Part shown: piece after piece, positions 39,702-48,181 of the stretch
Layout of the letters: each line of letters opens with the position of its first letter
Numbering within the stretch: position 1 is the first letter of the stretch
NCBI GenBank assembly: GCA_905221605.1
Contig: CAJNDS010000825.1
Coordinates: forward strand, 1 to 64,000
Length of the DNA stretch: 64,000 nt
Origin: Symbiodinium natans
Taxonomy: Eukaryota > Sar > Dinophyceae > Suessiales > Symbiodiniaceae
Direction: 5' to 3'
Notes under the pieces: model-generated
Told to the model about the DNA's origin: nothing
Seen by the model: only the letters and a program-made list of their open reading frames with translations
Database searches by the model: none
Translations under genes and position numbers: made by a program

Positions 39702-40727
39702 ATGACGCAGGATATCCACGTCCCGGAAGGGTTCAGTTCTCTCGGAGATCGTCAGCTGGCACAGCTTCTCCAGTTCACCCGCTTCAGGACACGCAACATC
39801 AGGTCCACGATTCAAGATCGGGTTGATCGACTAAGGAGAGACAGAGCATCGTCTGCACCCAGTGATCGCACGCCGCCATGGGCGCAACAGCCGCAATCCT
39901 CCAGAGGAAGGTCCAACACTCCCGGCACGCGGGAGGGTCGCCTCGCAGAGAGCAGGTCGAGGGACAGGCAGTCACCGTGGAAGTCACCCCCGGCTGACGC
40001 AATGCCTCCTCCTCCAAGTGCACCGCTGCAGGTCAAGGCGCCCCCCGTGATGCAGTTGACATCGAAGAGGCCACCTCCGCCGGCACCAATTACAAGGTCC
40101 TCATCTCCAGCTGCCCGGCCAGCAAGCACTGCTGTCAAATCCAAGCCGCGACCTCCACAGCTCCCGAGTTCCTACATCTCGGACGCGGACTGGGACGCGA
40201 TAGCAAACAATCGGCCATTCGCTGAAGAACGCCCTACTGCCAGGCAAAGGGTTGTATCCCCTGGTCAATCTCGCCACGCGGAAGCGACGGCCCCTCCGGG
40301 TCTGTCTCGCCCCGCGGAAGCGGCGGCCCCTGCGCCGATCGACACTGATGCTGCCCCACGCCCGATGGTTGTCGAGCCTGCCACTCCTCCGACGAGAGAG
40401 CAGGCTGCCGCAAATCGTGGGAGGCAGATCATCTACGAGACGCTCGACAGGGTCGTATCCTGGGGTCAGGTGATCAGTGGCACCGACATTGATCACACCC
40501 GTGACCGGGATGTTGATTGGCCAACTTGGGTGGGCTACATGTGGGCTGTGCTTCGTGCCCTAGACATCCCTGAAATGTCAGTGGACAATGCGCTTTATGC
40601 GATTCCTGTCCACGGTTCAACGAACACGTTTCAGATCATGGGTCCAGATCACGTGAAGTCCTACCTTCGTGGCTGGCACAACTGGCGATGGGACTATGCC
40701 ACCGATGCTTGGAAGCGCGATTACTAG
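39702..40727 (+). CDS. Third ORF of the retrotransposon (341 codons)
   Basis: It starts with ATG 46 nt after the pol stop. The N-terminus is helical (LGDRQLAQLLQFTRFRTRNI), residues 50-230 are Pro/Ala/Ser/Arg-rich and probably disordered, and the C-terminus is a compact Trp-rich domain (residues 240-341; DVDWPTWVGYMWAVLRALDI, GWHNWRWDYATDAWKRDY). No family is recognised. Its place matches an env or accessory ORF, but I see no membrane segment or signal peptide, so an envelope role is unlikely. It might be a nucleic-acid-binding or particle protein. Confidence 0.75.
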   Translation: MTQDIHVPEGFSSLGDRQLAQLLQFTRFRTRNIRSTIQDRVDRLRRDRASSAPSDRTPPWAQQPQSSRGRSNTPGTREGRLAESRSRDRQSPWKSPPADAMPPPPSAPLQVKAPPVMQLTSKRPPPPAPITRSSSPAARPASTAVKSKPRPPQLPSSYISDADWDAIANNRPFAEERPTARQRVVSPGQSRHAEATAPPGLSRPAEAAAPAPIDTDAAPRPMVVEPATPPTREQAAANRGRQIIYETLDRVVSWGQVISGTDIDHTRDRDVDWPTWVGYMWAVLRALDIPEMSVDNALYAIPVHGSTNTFQIMGPDHVKSYLRGWHNWRWDYATDAWKRDY

Positions 40728-40981
40728 TTTCCTTCCTTTTGCATCACACCAGCCTGACGGCTTGGTTTTCGCCGCTCTGACGGGCTGGCTACCTTTTCCA
40801 CTTTAGTCAGCATTTCTTTCAGGGCCGCGGAGCTGAGCTCTGTGGGGCAAGCACCAACACCCTGCCGGGTTGTTTGGCAGCGAGTTGTTGGTCGATGGTG
40901 TAGAGATAACTTGTTTGAATCAAAGTAGCGTCGCGAACAGCTGATGTGTCGCCTCTCCGTTGCTCTAAGATGCGCGGGGGG
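40728..40981 (+). promoter_or_regulatory. 3' untranslated part with G-rich polypurine-like tract
   Basis: No gene is present. The sequence gatgcgcgggggg directly before the 3' LTR is the likely plus-strand primer (polypurine tract), although it is not purely purine. Confidence 0.5.
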
Positions 40982-41097
40982 TGTCGATACTTCAAGATAT
41001 CAGCTGTATTACCCTACTTACGCTACTTCATTGGCTCAAGACAAAAAGTGCGTTGCACTGTACTCGTTGAGTTTAGGGCTTTCCGCTGGTAACAATA
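40982..41097 (+). repeat. 3' LTR (116 bp)
   Basis: Base-for-base identical to the 5' LTR, and followed by TAATT (41,098-41,102). It should hold the polyadenylation region; no AATAAA is visible, in keeping with many protists. Confidence 0.9.
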
Positions 41098-41102
41098 TAA
41101 TT

Positions 41103-41458
41103 GATTGCTTAAGAACCCAGAAAAAATGCAAAATATTCTTCCCTATTTAAGGTTCATATAGGGATTGTTTGTTTGTTTTAATTATTCTTTTGGGGTTCTT
41201 AAGCAAACAGTAGGCCCCTGTCAAGAGATTGAGAAGCTTTTTTCCGACACAGCGCGCCGGCAGCGAAGCGGTCGCCGTGTTGGCCGCAGTGCAAATGGGC
41301 AAAATGGGACCCTAAAACCCTAAAGCCCTCAATCATGAAACCCTGCCCAAAGTTCATTAAGTTTCCTAAGCCCCCATTTCAAACCCAAACCCCTATAACC
41401 ACCTAAAATTCCCCCAAAGTCCCGAAGTCCAGAGGTCTTCAAGTTCCCTAAGTTTCCT
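41103..41458. other. Unique spacer after the retrotransposon
   Basis: No gene is seen. A short perfect inverted pair (gattgcttaagaaccc... and gggttcttaagcaa, 41,102-41,120 and 41,193-41,210) could form a foldback of about 110 bp, probably another small palindromic element. Confidence 0.45.
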
Positions 41459-41570
41459 AAGCCCTAAACCCTAAACCCTAAACCCTAAACCCTAAACCTT
41501 AAACCCTAAACCCTAAACCCTAAACCCTAAACCCTAAACCCTAAACCCTAAACCCTAAACCCTAAACCCA
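41459..41570. repeat. CCCTAAA run
   Basis: About fifteen near-perfect heptamers lie directly before the island at 41,582. Confidence 0.95.
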
Positions 41571-41581
41571 GAGGTCTCCAG

Positions 41582-41666
41582 GATGCCAAAGATGCCCTGG
41601 AGAGCCTGGAGCTCGAGGCCAAGGATTGTGCCCAGTTGGAGGCAAGGGGGCCGAATTCACTGCAGA
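41582..41666 (+). CDS. Exon-like island between CCCTAAA and GTTTAGGG
   Basis: It follows CCCAGAGGTCTCCAG and reads DAKDALESLELEAKDCAQLE then ARGPNSLQ. It ends at CAGA|GTTTAGGG. Heptad-like Leu spacing suggests a coiled coil. Confidence 0.5.
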
Positions 41667-41671
41667 GTTTA

Positions 41672-43020
41672 GGGGGTTTAGGGTTTAGGGTTTACGGTTT
41701 AGGGTTTAGGGTTTAGGGTTTAGGATTTAGGGCTTAGGGGTTTCTCGGGCTTTTGCGGTTCAGGGTTGAGGGGTTGCGTTTAGGGCGTTTGCGGCTTTTT
41801 GGGCTTTTTCATACTGTTCAAGTTTGTTGGGTCTTGATAGATGCATCGGAGCAGACAGTGTCAGACAGAGTGACACTTAAGACTCACGACGGGCGGTCCC
41901 AAACGCACCCTTCCCTTCTCACAACTTTGACTTGCTTGTGCTCCATACCTTTGGGATTTTTGTGATGTCGGCTGGTCGCATTCTTTTGCCTTTAAAGAGC
42001 CCCGTATGAATACAAGAACGTGCCCGTGCTTGGCTTGAAGTCTTGGGCTCTTGCTTGCGTTTGCGACAATCGATGATCGCAGAAATACACTTCTAAACCC
42101 TTTTGACCTATCGAAGCTTTGTGCTCTCAGCCCCTAAATATTCAGACCCCTCGAAATCCATTGAATCAAGCACCCGGAGTTGGAGAGTGAGCCCGCAGAG
42201 CCCGTAAAGCCGCAAGGCCCACACATTGAGCACGCGTAGGGTCTCGCGCGCGCCCGGGCATAGTAAACCTTGATGCTGTGGGCACATGCTCTGTTGCCCT
42301 GTGTGTCTTCGCGGAAGCTATCCCCAAACCTTCCACACTGTGTAGGTTTTACCCTCAAGAACCTCTAAGTGTAACCCCTACAAGGTCCCTTATATAGTAG
42401 TCCCTATGTACCTAAGTAGCCCCTAAATAACCCCCTAGACAACCCCTAAGGTCCCTTAGATAACTCCTTTAGTTCCTTGAAAGCAGGCATCGACGGGCCC
42501 TGCGCTGAATCGAAGTCTTGCCCTGGGCCTGATGGGCCAGACCGTCCGGCAAGCAACTACCATGCCACCGGGGCTATATAAGGTCTGGCTCCCCCTAAAC
42601 CCTAACCCTAAACCGTAGGCCCTACACCCTAAACCCTAAACCCTTGTAAACCCTAACCTCGTTTTGGGGGATCGCTCCAGGGTTAGATAGGGTTAGTAGG
42701 GCTTAGGGAAAGTGTAGCGTTTTGGGTGTTCGAAGGGATCCCAGATTCTCGCAAATGCTCGAAAAGCCCGACTACAACCCCCCAAAAGCCCCCTGTTTAG
42801 AGGCCTCCCCCCCCAAAAAAAAACAAAAGCCTGAAAGCCCCGAGCCGTAGGCCCTAAACCCTGAACCCGAAACCCTAAACCCGAAACCCTAAGCGCGAAA
42901 CTCTAAACCCCAAGCCCTAAACCCTAAGCCCTAAACAGCCTAAACCCCAAACCCTAAAACCCTAAACCCAAAACCCTAAACCCTAAACCCTAAAACCTAA
43001 ACCCCCCAAAAAACGGCTTT
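41672..43020. other. Spacer, no confirmed gene
   Basis: It holds TTTAGGG units to about 41,735, unique sequence with weak frames (41,753-41,965 and the antisense 42,134-42,358), and a short-period C-rich stretch at 42,365-42,480. Degenerate CCCTAAA follows to 43,010. It could be a long intron, but the flanking island phases do not close with the splice sites I chose. Confidence 0.35.
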
Positions 43021-43027
43021 CTCTAAG

Positions 43028-43121
43028 GTTCGGGGAGCTGCTGCTCCTGAAGCAGCGCAGCCCGCGGCCCCTGGAAAACATGGATGTGCTCTACCAGTGC
43101 CTTTGTTGCAGTCCTTCTCGG
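43028..43121 (+). CDS. Exon-like island ending at GTTTAGGG
   Basis: It follows ggctttctctaag and reads FGELLLLKQRSPRPLENMDV then LYQCLCCSPSR. It ends at CGG|GTTTAGGG. Protein-like; no family recognised. Confidence 0.45.
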
Positions 43122-43347
43122 GTTTAGGGTTTAGGGTTTAGGGTTTAGGGTTTATTTTTGGCATTCCGGAGAGGTCAAGACTGTTGCGCAGCCAGCCTCA
43201 TGGGTTTCTGGGCCTGGACAAAGCGCCGAGTTCGAGTAAACCCCAAGCCCCCAAACCCGAACGCCCTAAGCCCTCAACCGTAAACCGTAAACCCGAAACC
43301 GGGGCCCCCCAAGCTGCCAAGCGAAAAAGCTGCTTTTGTCATGGGCT

Positions 43348-43497
43348 CCCGTACTACCCCCCTTGAGATCACCCCCCCCTAGGTTCCCCCTCTTAAATAA
43401 CCTTAATTCATTCGCCTGAATTGCCTAAATAGAGTTACCTAAATAGCCTGAGCTATGGGGGGAAGCTAGGGCGGGTACTACAGAGTCGGGTGGGGAT
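43348..43497. mobile_element. MITE-like foldback, family C copy 2 (diverged)
   Basis: The arms gtactaccccccttgagatc ... ggttccccct and their imperfect complements ggggggaagctagggcgggt / actac share the CCCCCC-ttcccc pattern with 10,617-10,749. Lower confidence because pairing is imperfect. Confidence 0.4.
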
Positions 43498-43499
43498 TT

Positions 43500-43640
43500 T
43501 GGTGCTCACCGTAAACCCTAAACCCAAAACCCTAACCCCTAAACCCAAAACCCTAAACCCTAAACCCTAAACCCTAAACCCTAAACCCTAAACCCTAAAC
43601 CCCAAACCCTACACCCTAAACCCTAAACCCTAAACCCCTG
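43500..43640. repeat. CCCTAAA run before an island
   Basis: Near-perfect heptamers with a few CCCAAAA variants. Confidence 0.9.
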
Positions 43641-43642
43641 AG

Positions 43643-43744
43643 GAGCCTGGAGCGCCTGGCGCGGAACCTGAAGCAGAGCGCCTCGCTCCAGCCTGCCCTG
43701 CACGAGAAGTTCGCGGGGCAAGCCCGCGCAAAGCTCTGCGAAGG
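43643..43744 (+). CDS. Exon-like island, Arg/Leu/Ala-rich
   Basis: It follows CCCCTGAG and reads SLERLARNLKQSASLQPALH, then EKFAGQARAKLCEG. It ends at GAAGG|GTAGGA, giving matched phases on both sides (2-2), or stops at TAG if unspliced. Clearly helix-forming. Confidence 0.5.
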
Positions 43745-43751
43745 GTAGGAA

Positions 43752-43842
43752 TTGGGCTGTTTCCCCCTTAAAAAACGTTTTTTTATGGAACCCCAGTTGT
43801 AATCCCTACTAAGGACTGTTAGTATACGGGGGAACATCCCAA
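43752..43842. mobile_element. MITE-like foldback, family A copy 4
   Basis: The ends ttgggctgtttccccctt and tacgggggaacatcccaa are inverted. The central taatccctactaaggactgt block is shared with the other copies. It begins a few bases after the preceding island. Confidence 0.65.
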
Positions 43843-44229
43843 GGTAGGAAGTTTAGGGGCTTCGCGTGTAGGGAGGTTCTGGTCACGGGAGAATGGCGGG
43901 TCTGAAGTTTTTTTTGGGGCGCTTAGGAAGGTTCAATGCGTGCAGAAGCCACGGCAAGTTGAATTCTAGACATGGGCTTCAAGCGCTTGTGAAGGCGCGC
44001 GCGCGCGCCTAGAGCCTAGAAGAAGACCTTTTGGCTCCTGGCGACACAACTTCCGGTGCTCTTTACTGGCCGAAGCCTTGAAGCCCTTGCGACTGTGTTT
44101 GAAGGCGGAAGTTTTATATGTCCAAAGAACGACATGCTACAGCACACACTCTCCCAAAGAGGGCGCTCCCCCCCCCCCCCCTCCCAACTGTGGGGGCAGC
44201 TTGCCCAGCTGGAGATGAAGCAAAAAGGC

Positions 44230-44431
44230 TGTCTTTTTGAGGCATGGTTGCTCAAAAAGTGGACGACAGTCACCCTAAACCCTAAACCCTAAACCGAGGA
44301 TGAGGCAGCTTTGGCGCGGTTCATAGTTTGATCTTTTTGAGGCATGGTTGCTCAAAAAGTGGACGACAGTCACCCTAAACCCTAAACCCTAAACCGAGGA
44401 TGAGGCAGCTTTGGCGCGGTTCATAGTTTGA
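44230..44431. repeat. ~101 bp tandem duplication that carries telomere-type units
   Basis: The block ctttttgaggcatggttgct ... gcggttcatagtttga occurs twice in direct tandem. Each copy holds the same three CCCTAAA units in the middle, so unique and telomere-type sequence were copied together. Confidence 0.95.
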
Positions 44432-45019
44432 GGACACCCGGGCTTTCTTCGTTGCAGAATTTGCTGCCATATTGCTCCTAAGCAAGCAGGGTGGCTGCTG
44501 CAAGCGCCCTGCTTGCTCAGGAGAAATTTTGTTTTGTTTTGCACAATTTGCACCCAAATGGTTCAAAACTTGTGTTTCTTTTTTTGCACAGTTTGTAGGG
44601 TCCGGAAGGGCTCCTTCCGAATGATAGCCAAATGGTCATGTTATGTTGAAAGGTGTCAAAAATTGTTGGAAAACGCAGTGTTTTGGCTTACGTGATGTCT
44701 CAACAGGTTTAAAACCCTGGCTGTTGGCACGCGTTTGGTTCTGTGCACGTCTGACGCTAGCAGCACTCCACGGCCTTTCAAGATTCTTCTGCTTGCAGCA
44801 GTGTACTATTCATACTCTACTACTGCACTTACTTTGCGGTATTATGTATACTGACCATGCCACGCTATATGTATGTATGCATTTATGCATGTATACACAC
44901 ATACACCCACACACACACACTGTAGCATCGTTTGTGTGGCAGACCTTCCCTGTTCACCTCTTCCGGCCTAGCTGCTGGGATCGTAGAACGTGGCACACGC
45001 GCCATTGCTGCGCCGCGCC

Positions 45020-45614
45020 ATGGTATGCTACTATGCTGTCTTGCGCATACCATCCGCCGCCTCGGAATCGGAGATCCGTTCGGCTTACCGCCGGCAAGCT
45101 CTGTCCACGCACCCAGATAAGGGCGGACGTGCAGAGGACTGGCATGTCTGCGGTAGCAGTGTCGTTGTTCCTCTTGCCGTCGTACTGTCCCACTTTCTCC
45201 GCATTAGCAGTGCGAAAGGACTTCCTGCAGGTGGTCGCTGCCTTTGAGATCCTGTCTGACCCCAAAAGGCGACGGGAGCATGACCAGCAGCTCGAGCAGC
45301 CTGGAAATCTTAAGGTCCAAAGCAAAAGGTCGAGGCCAGCAGGAAGAACAGTGCCTGAAAAGGGCACACAAGAAGCACCGAAGCAAAGGAAGGAGGAGAA
45401 GGCTCCAGACAAGGAGCCTCCAGCTGGTGATGACCCAGACACCACCATGCCCCAGGCACCCTCTGCACAAGCCGCGTGTGGCCTTTTGCGTGAGCTGCTG
45501 CTTCTATCGCAGAAAGATCTGTTGCTGCGGCTGAAACAGATGAGTGAGGAGGACGGGGCGTTGCACAACGCACGTCAAGTTGCAGGAACGAGATACAATC
45601 CTGCTTATCACTAG
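45020..45614 (+). CDS. J-domain (DnaJ/Hsp40-like) protein with a probable intron
   Basis: Exon 1 starts at ATG 45,020 and encodes the J-domain start: YYAVLRIPSAASESEIRSAY, then RRQALSTHPDKGG with the HPD motif that stimulates Hsp70 ATPase. The downstream frame supplies helix III/IV (DFLQVVAAFEILSDPKRRRE, HD). A GT-AG intron at 45,129-45,207 (79 nt, polypyrimidine end tttctccgcattag) joins both in phase. The rest is a charged Lys/Glu/Pro linker and a short Leu-rich helix (GLLRELLLLSQKDLLLRLKQ) before the stop at 45,612. No Gly/Phe region, zinc centre or membrane segment is seen, so it is of the DNAJC type. The C-terminus could extend through further exons. Confidence 0.8.
45129..45207 (+). other. 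Probable spliceosomal intron of the J-domain gene
   Basis: GTGCAG...CATTAG, 79 nt. Removing it converts two partial J-domain frames into one that keeps normal spacing between HPD and the AFEIL helix. Confidence 0.65.
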
Positions 45615-45619
45615 GAAAT

Positions 45620-46105
45620 GTACGTAAGGTCATTTGAACAGCCCGGACAGGCTCTACTCTACTGGTTGCGAATGTCCGGGTTATTTAAGGGGTCATGCAC
45701 GCGAGGGCCCCAAAAAGACGCCGACAGTTTCGCATCAGGCCATGTTCTTTCTCGAAGTGTGCACGGCCTGGGTTCGGCCAAGATTTCTGAGCAAAGTCTG
45801 GCACCCCTGACAACAACTGAAACCCGAATCCCGAAATCCTCCCACAGAACCTTGCAGTCAAAACGCCTATATTCGTGAAACCCTAAACCATAGTAGTGAT
45901 GCTATGGCACATGGTATGGTAGTAAATCATGCAGGGACCACGAATCTTGGTTGGGCAACTGTCAGGGCCTCTTGCTCGTGAGGACCATGAGTTTGAGAGT
46001 CAATCAGCTTTGGTAGCCTGGTAGTCTCGTCAGAGCAGCCTCGTCCGATGGGGGAGTCGAAACCGTCGGAACCCTATATCCTAAACCTCCACACGGGGAC
46101 GCTGT
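45620..46105. other. Spacer after the J-domain gene, nothing recognised
   Basis: Unique sequence with small open frames. No repeat or gene is apparent. Confidence 0.4.
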
Positions 46106-46109
46106 GGGA

Positions 46110-46335
46110 ACCCCAAACCCTAAACCCTAAACCCTACACCCTCAACCCCTCAACCCCTAAACCCCTAAACCCCTAAACCCCTCAACCCCTCAACCCCTCA
46201 ACCCCTAAACCCCTAAACCCCTAAACCCCTAAACCCCTAAACCCCTAAACCCCTCAACCCCTAAACCCCTAAACCCCTAAACCCCTAAACCCCTAAACCC
46301 CTAAACCCCTAAACCCCTAAACCCCTAAACCCTGA
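46110..46335. repeat. CCCCTAAA/CCCCTCAA octamer array
   Basis: About 25 octamers are one base longer than the standard heptamer, with CCCCTCAA variants in clusters. A homogeneous octamer array indicates tandem amplification rather than telomerase addition. Confidence 0.95.
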
Positions 46336-46370
46336 ACAGAAACAAGAATCCTGAACCTTCCACTTCCCAG

Positions 46371-46415
46371 GAGCTCGGGCATCTCGTTGAGATGATAGAC
46401 CAAGAGGCAGCCTGA
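46371..46415 (+). CDS. Terminal exon-like island
   Basis: The acceptor cttccacttcccag is followed by ELGHLVEMIDQEAA and TGA, then TTTAGGG repeats. It is short, so confidence is limited. Confidence 0.35.
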   Translation, partial: ELGHLVEMIDQEAA

Positions 46416-46519
46416 CTCGCATAAGGGTTTAGGGTTTGGGGTTTAGGGTTTAGGGTTTGGGGTTTGGGGTTTGGGGTTTGGGGTTTAGGGTTTAGGGTTT
46501 AGGGTTTAGGGTTTAGGGT

Positions 46520-46830
46520 AGTACAGGTGGTACAGGTGGTGGCAGTAGTATAGTGCTGGTGGTAGGTAGTGGTGGTATAAGTCGTAGCCGTCGTAGCACT
46601 AGTCGCAGTAGTCGCAGTAGTAGCAGTAGTAGCAGTAGTATAGTCGCCGTCAAGGTGGGGGCGGGTCAGGTCGTGTATGTAGAGATAGCAATAGTAGGAG
46701 TAGGACGCCCAGTAGCAGCAACTATAGCCGCAGCTGTATTTATACTTATTGTTGTGTTTTGGAGTCTGCAGTTACGTGCTAGTAGCGTGGTAGCCGCAGC
46801 AGAAGTTGCAGCAGCACAGTAGCAAGCTGC
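46520..46830. repeat. GTA/GTG/GCA trinucleotide-rich region
   Basis: Imperfect gtagtagcagtag-type triplets. Open frames of Ser/Val/Ala follow from the repeat. Confidence 0.8.
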
Positions 46831-47862
46831 AGTCTGGGCCGAACTATTGTAGTTGAAGGGAGTAGCCTGCAATCTGCCTTTCATAGGTACACCAGCACAC
46901 TAGCAAAGAACAGTCTTCTCGTAGCAGCTCAGCCTCTTGCAGCAGCCTGTTCAGGTCACCGAGTCGGCTACAGAGTTGAGCGTCGCGCGACCTGCCTGCC
47001 AGCAGGCAGATTGTCTGCCGCATACCGTAGTGGACGACTGCCAAAGTGTACTTTTTTCATCATGGTATTCAATGATATGATATGCTATAGTATGCTGTGG
47101 TGTACTATATATAGTTTGTTATTACTACAGGCTGAGACTTAGTTAGCCCTATAGACACACATGCAGTGCAGCAGAAAAGTATGCGTTCGAGGTTTCGACA
47201 GGAATCTAAGGCTACGCCTGCGTAATATGCAGACCTTCAACCAGACCAACATTGTCCGTTTTATCTGCACTTCGCGCGGGGCTCGTCTACCACATGACGT
47301 TTCCTGCAGCAGGTTCAGGATATGCCGCGATAATAGGTCAGAGCAGCAACACCACTGTACCCCACATCACTGAGAAATCTCTGGCCTTGCAGTTTTAGAT
47401 CCTGTACCTGACCCCTTGGGACGCTACACCAGTATAACTTGAATGCAGTATACGAAGCTTTGCTGAGTGCAACGGCCAGGAGGCAGATGAGGACTTGATT
47501 TCAGAGGCCGAGTCCACGGGAGCAGCTGGGAATTTCGAAGTTCGCGCTTTGCGTTTGGGGGTTAGTCACCCGATGCCAGACACCCTTTGCAGGAAACCCT
47601 AGTTCGTTGTCAGCTGTAGAGCCAAGCGCCACATGAGCTACTAGGTTAGAACATACACTAATTACGATACATGTAGAAAATGCCTATGTATATATCTTAT
47701 GCGTATCCATACATATATGTATGTATGCAGACGAAGGCAGCATATTAGTGTAAGACTGTGACCCTAAGCCCTAAACCCGAAACCCAGAGTATAGTAGTGA
47801 GGTATTGGCACATAGCAGGGTGGGGATACCCAAAGCCCTAAGCCCTAAACCCTAAACCCTAG
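46831..47862. other. Unique sequence, no gene recognised
   Basis: Small open frames such as 47,161-47,373 have no recognisable features. Short telomere-type remnants lie at 47,765 and 47,835-47,862. Confidence 0.4.
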
Positions 47863-47950
47863 AGCGTGGGCCAAGGATGCTGACGGGCACACGCTGCTTC
47901 CCCCAGCGCTCGCGGACGATGACATGCACGGCAGGGGGGAAGAGACCTCG
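47863..47950 (+). CDS. Exon-like island, Asp-rich
   Basis: It starts after CCCTAAACCCTAG, reads AKDADGHTLLPPALADDDMH then GRGEETS, and has a possible donor at TCG|GTTTCT. The frame stays open to about 48,040. Confidence 0.4.
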
Positions 47951-48181
47951 GTTTCTGGGATGGAATCGATCTATGCAGTATACTTCCGAGTTGCTAGAGT
48001 AATGTGCGATCTTGATTTGTGTAGTGGCCCCCCCCCCCCCCCCACAAATCAGGATCCCTGATTAATTTTGGGGGGCAGGGGGGGCCCCGGAATTAGAAGC
48101 AAGCGGAACAGGGCTGCTGGGCTCGGTTGTTCACGGACAGAAGGACCAGAGGGTTCAGAAAAGGGACCACCCTAAACCCTA

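Larger units (their letters stand above)
26567..41097 (+). mobile_element. Complete ~14.5 kb Ty1/copia-order LTR retrotransposon with accessory domains
   Basis: It is bounded by identical 116 bp direct repeats and a 5 bp target duplication. The order inside is LTR, 39 bp leader, gag, a very long pol read in the +1 frame, a third ORF, 254 bp of 3' sequence with a G-rich tract, and LTR. Integrase precedes RT, which defines the copia order. The element is about three times the usual copia length because of extra domains after protease and after RNase H. Identical LTRs and open frames imply recent insertion. It sits in the telomere-repeat/exon-island mosaic. Confidence 0.95.

Noticed and set aside
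40728-40981. Envelope-type gene between pol and the 3' LTR
   Set aside because: The third ORF (39,702-40,727) has no signal peptide or membrane segment, and the remainder before the LTR has no frame.
41582-43121. Direct splice of the islands at 41,582 and 43,028
   Set aside because: With the obvious GT and AG sites the phases do not agree and a stop appears, so these two are not called as consecutive exons.
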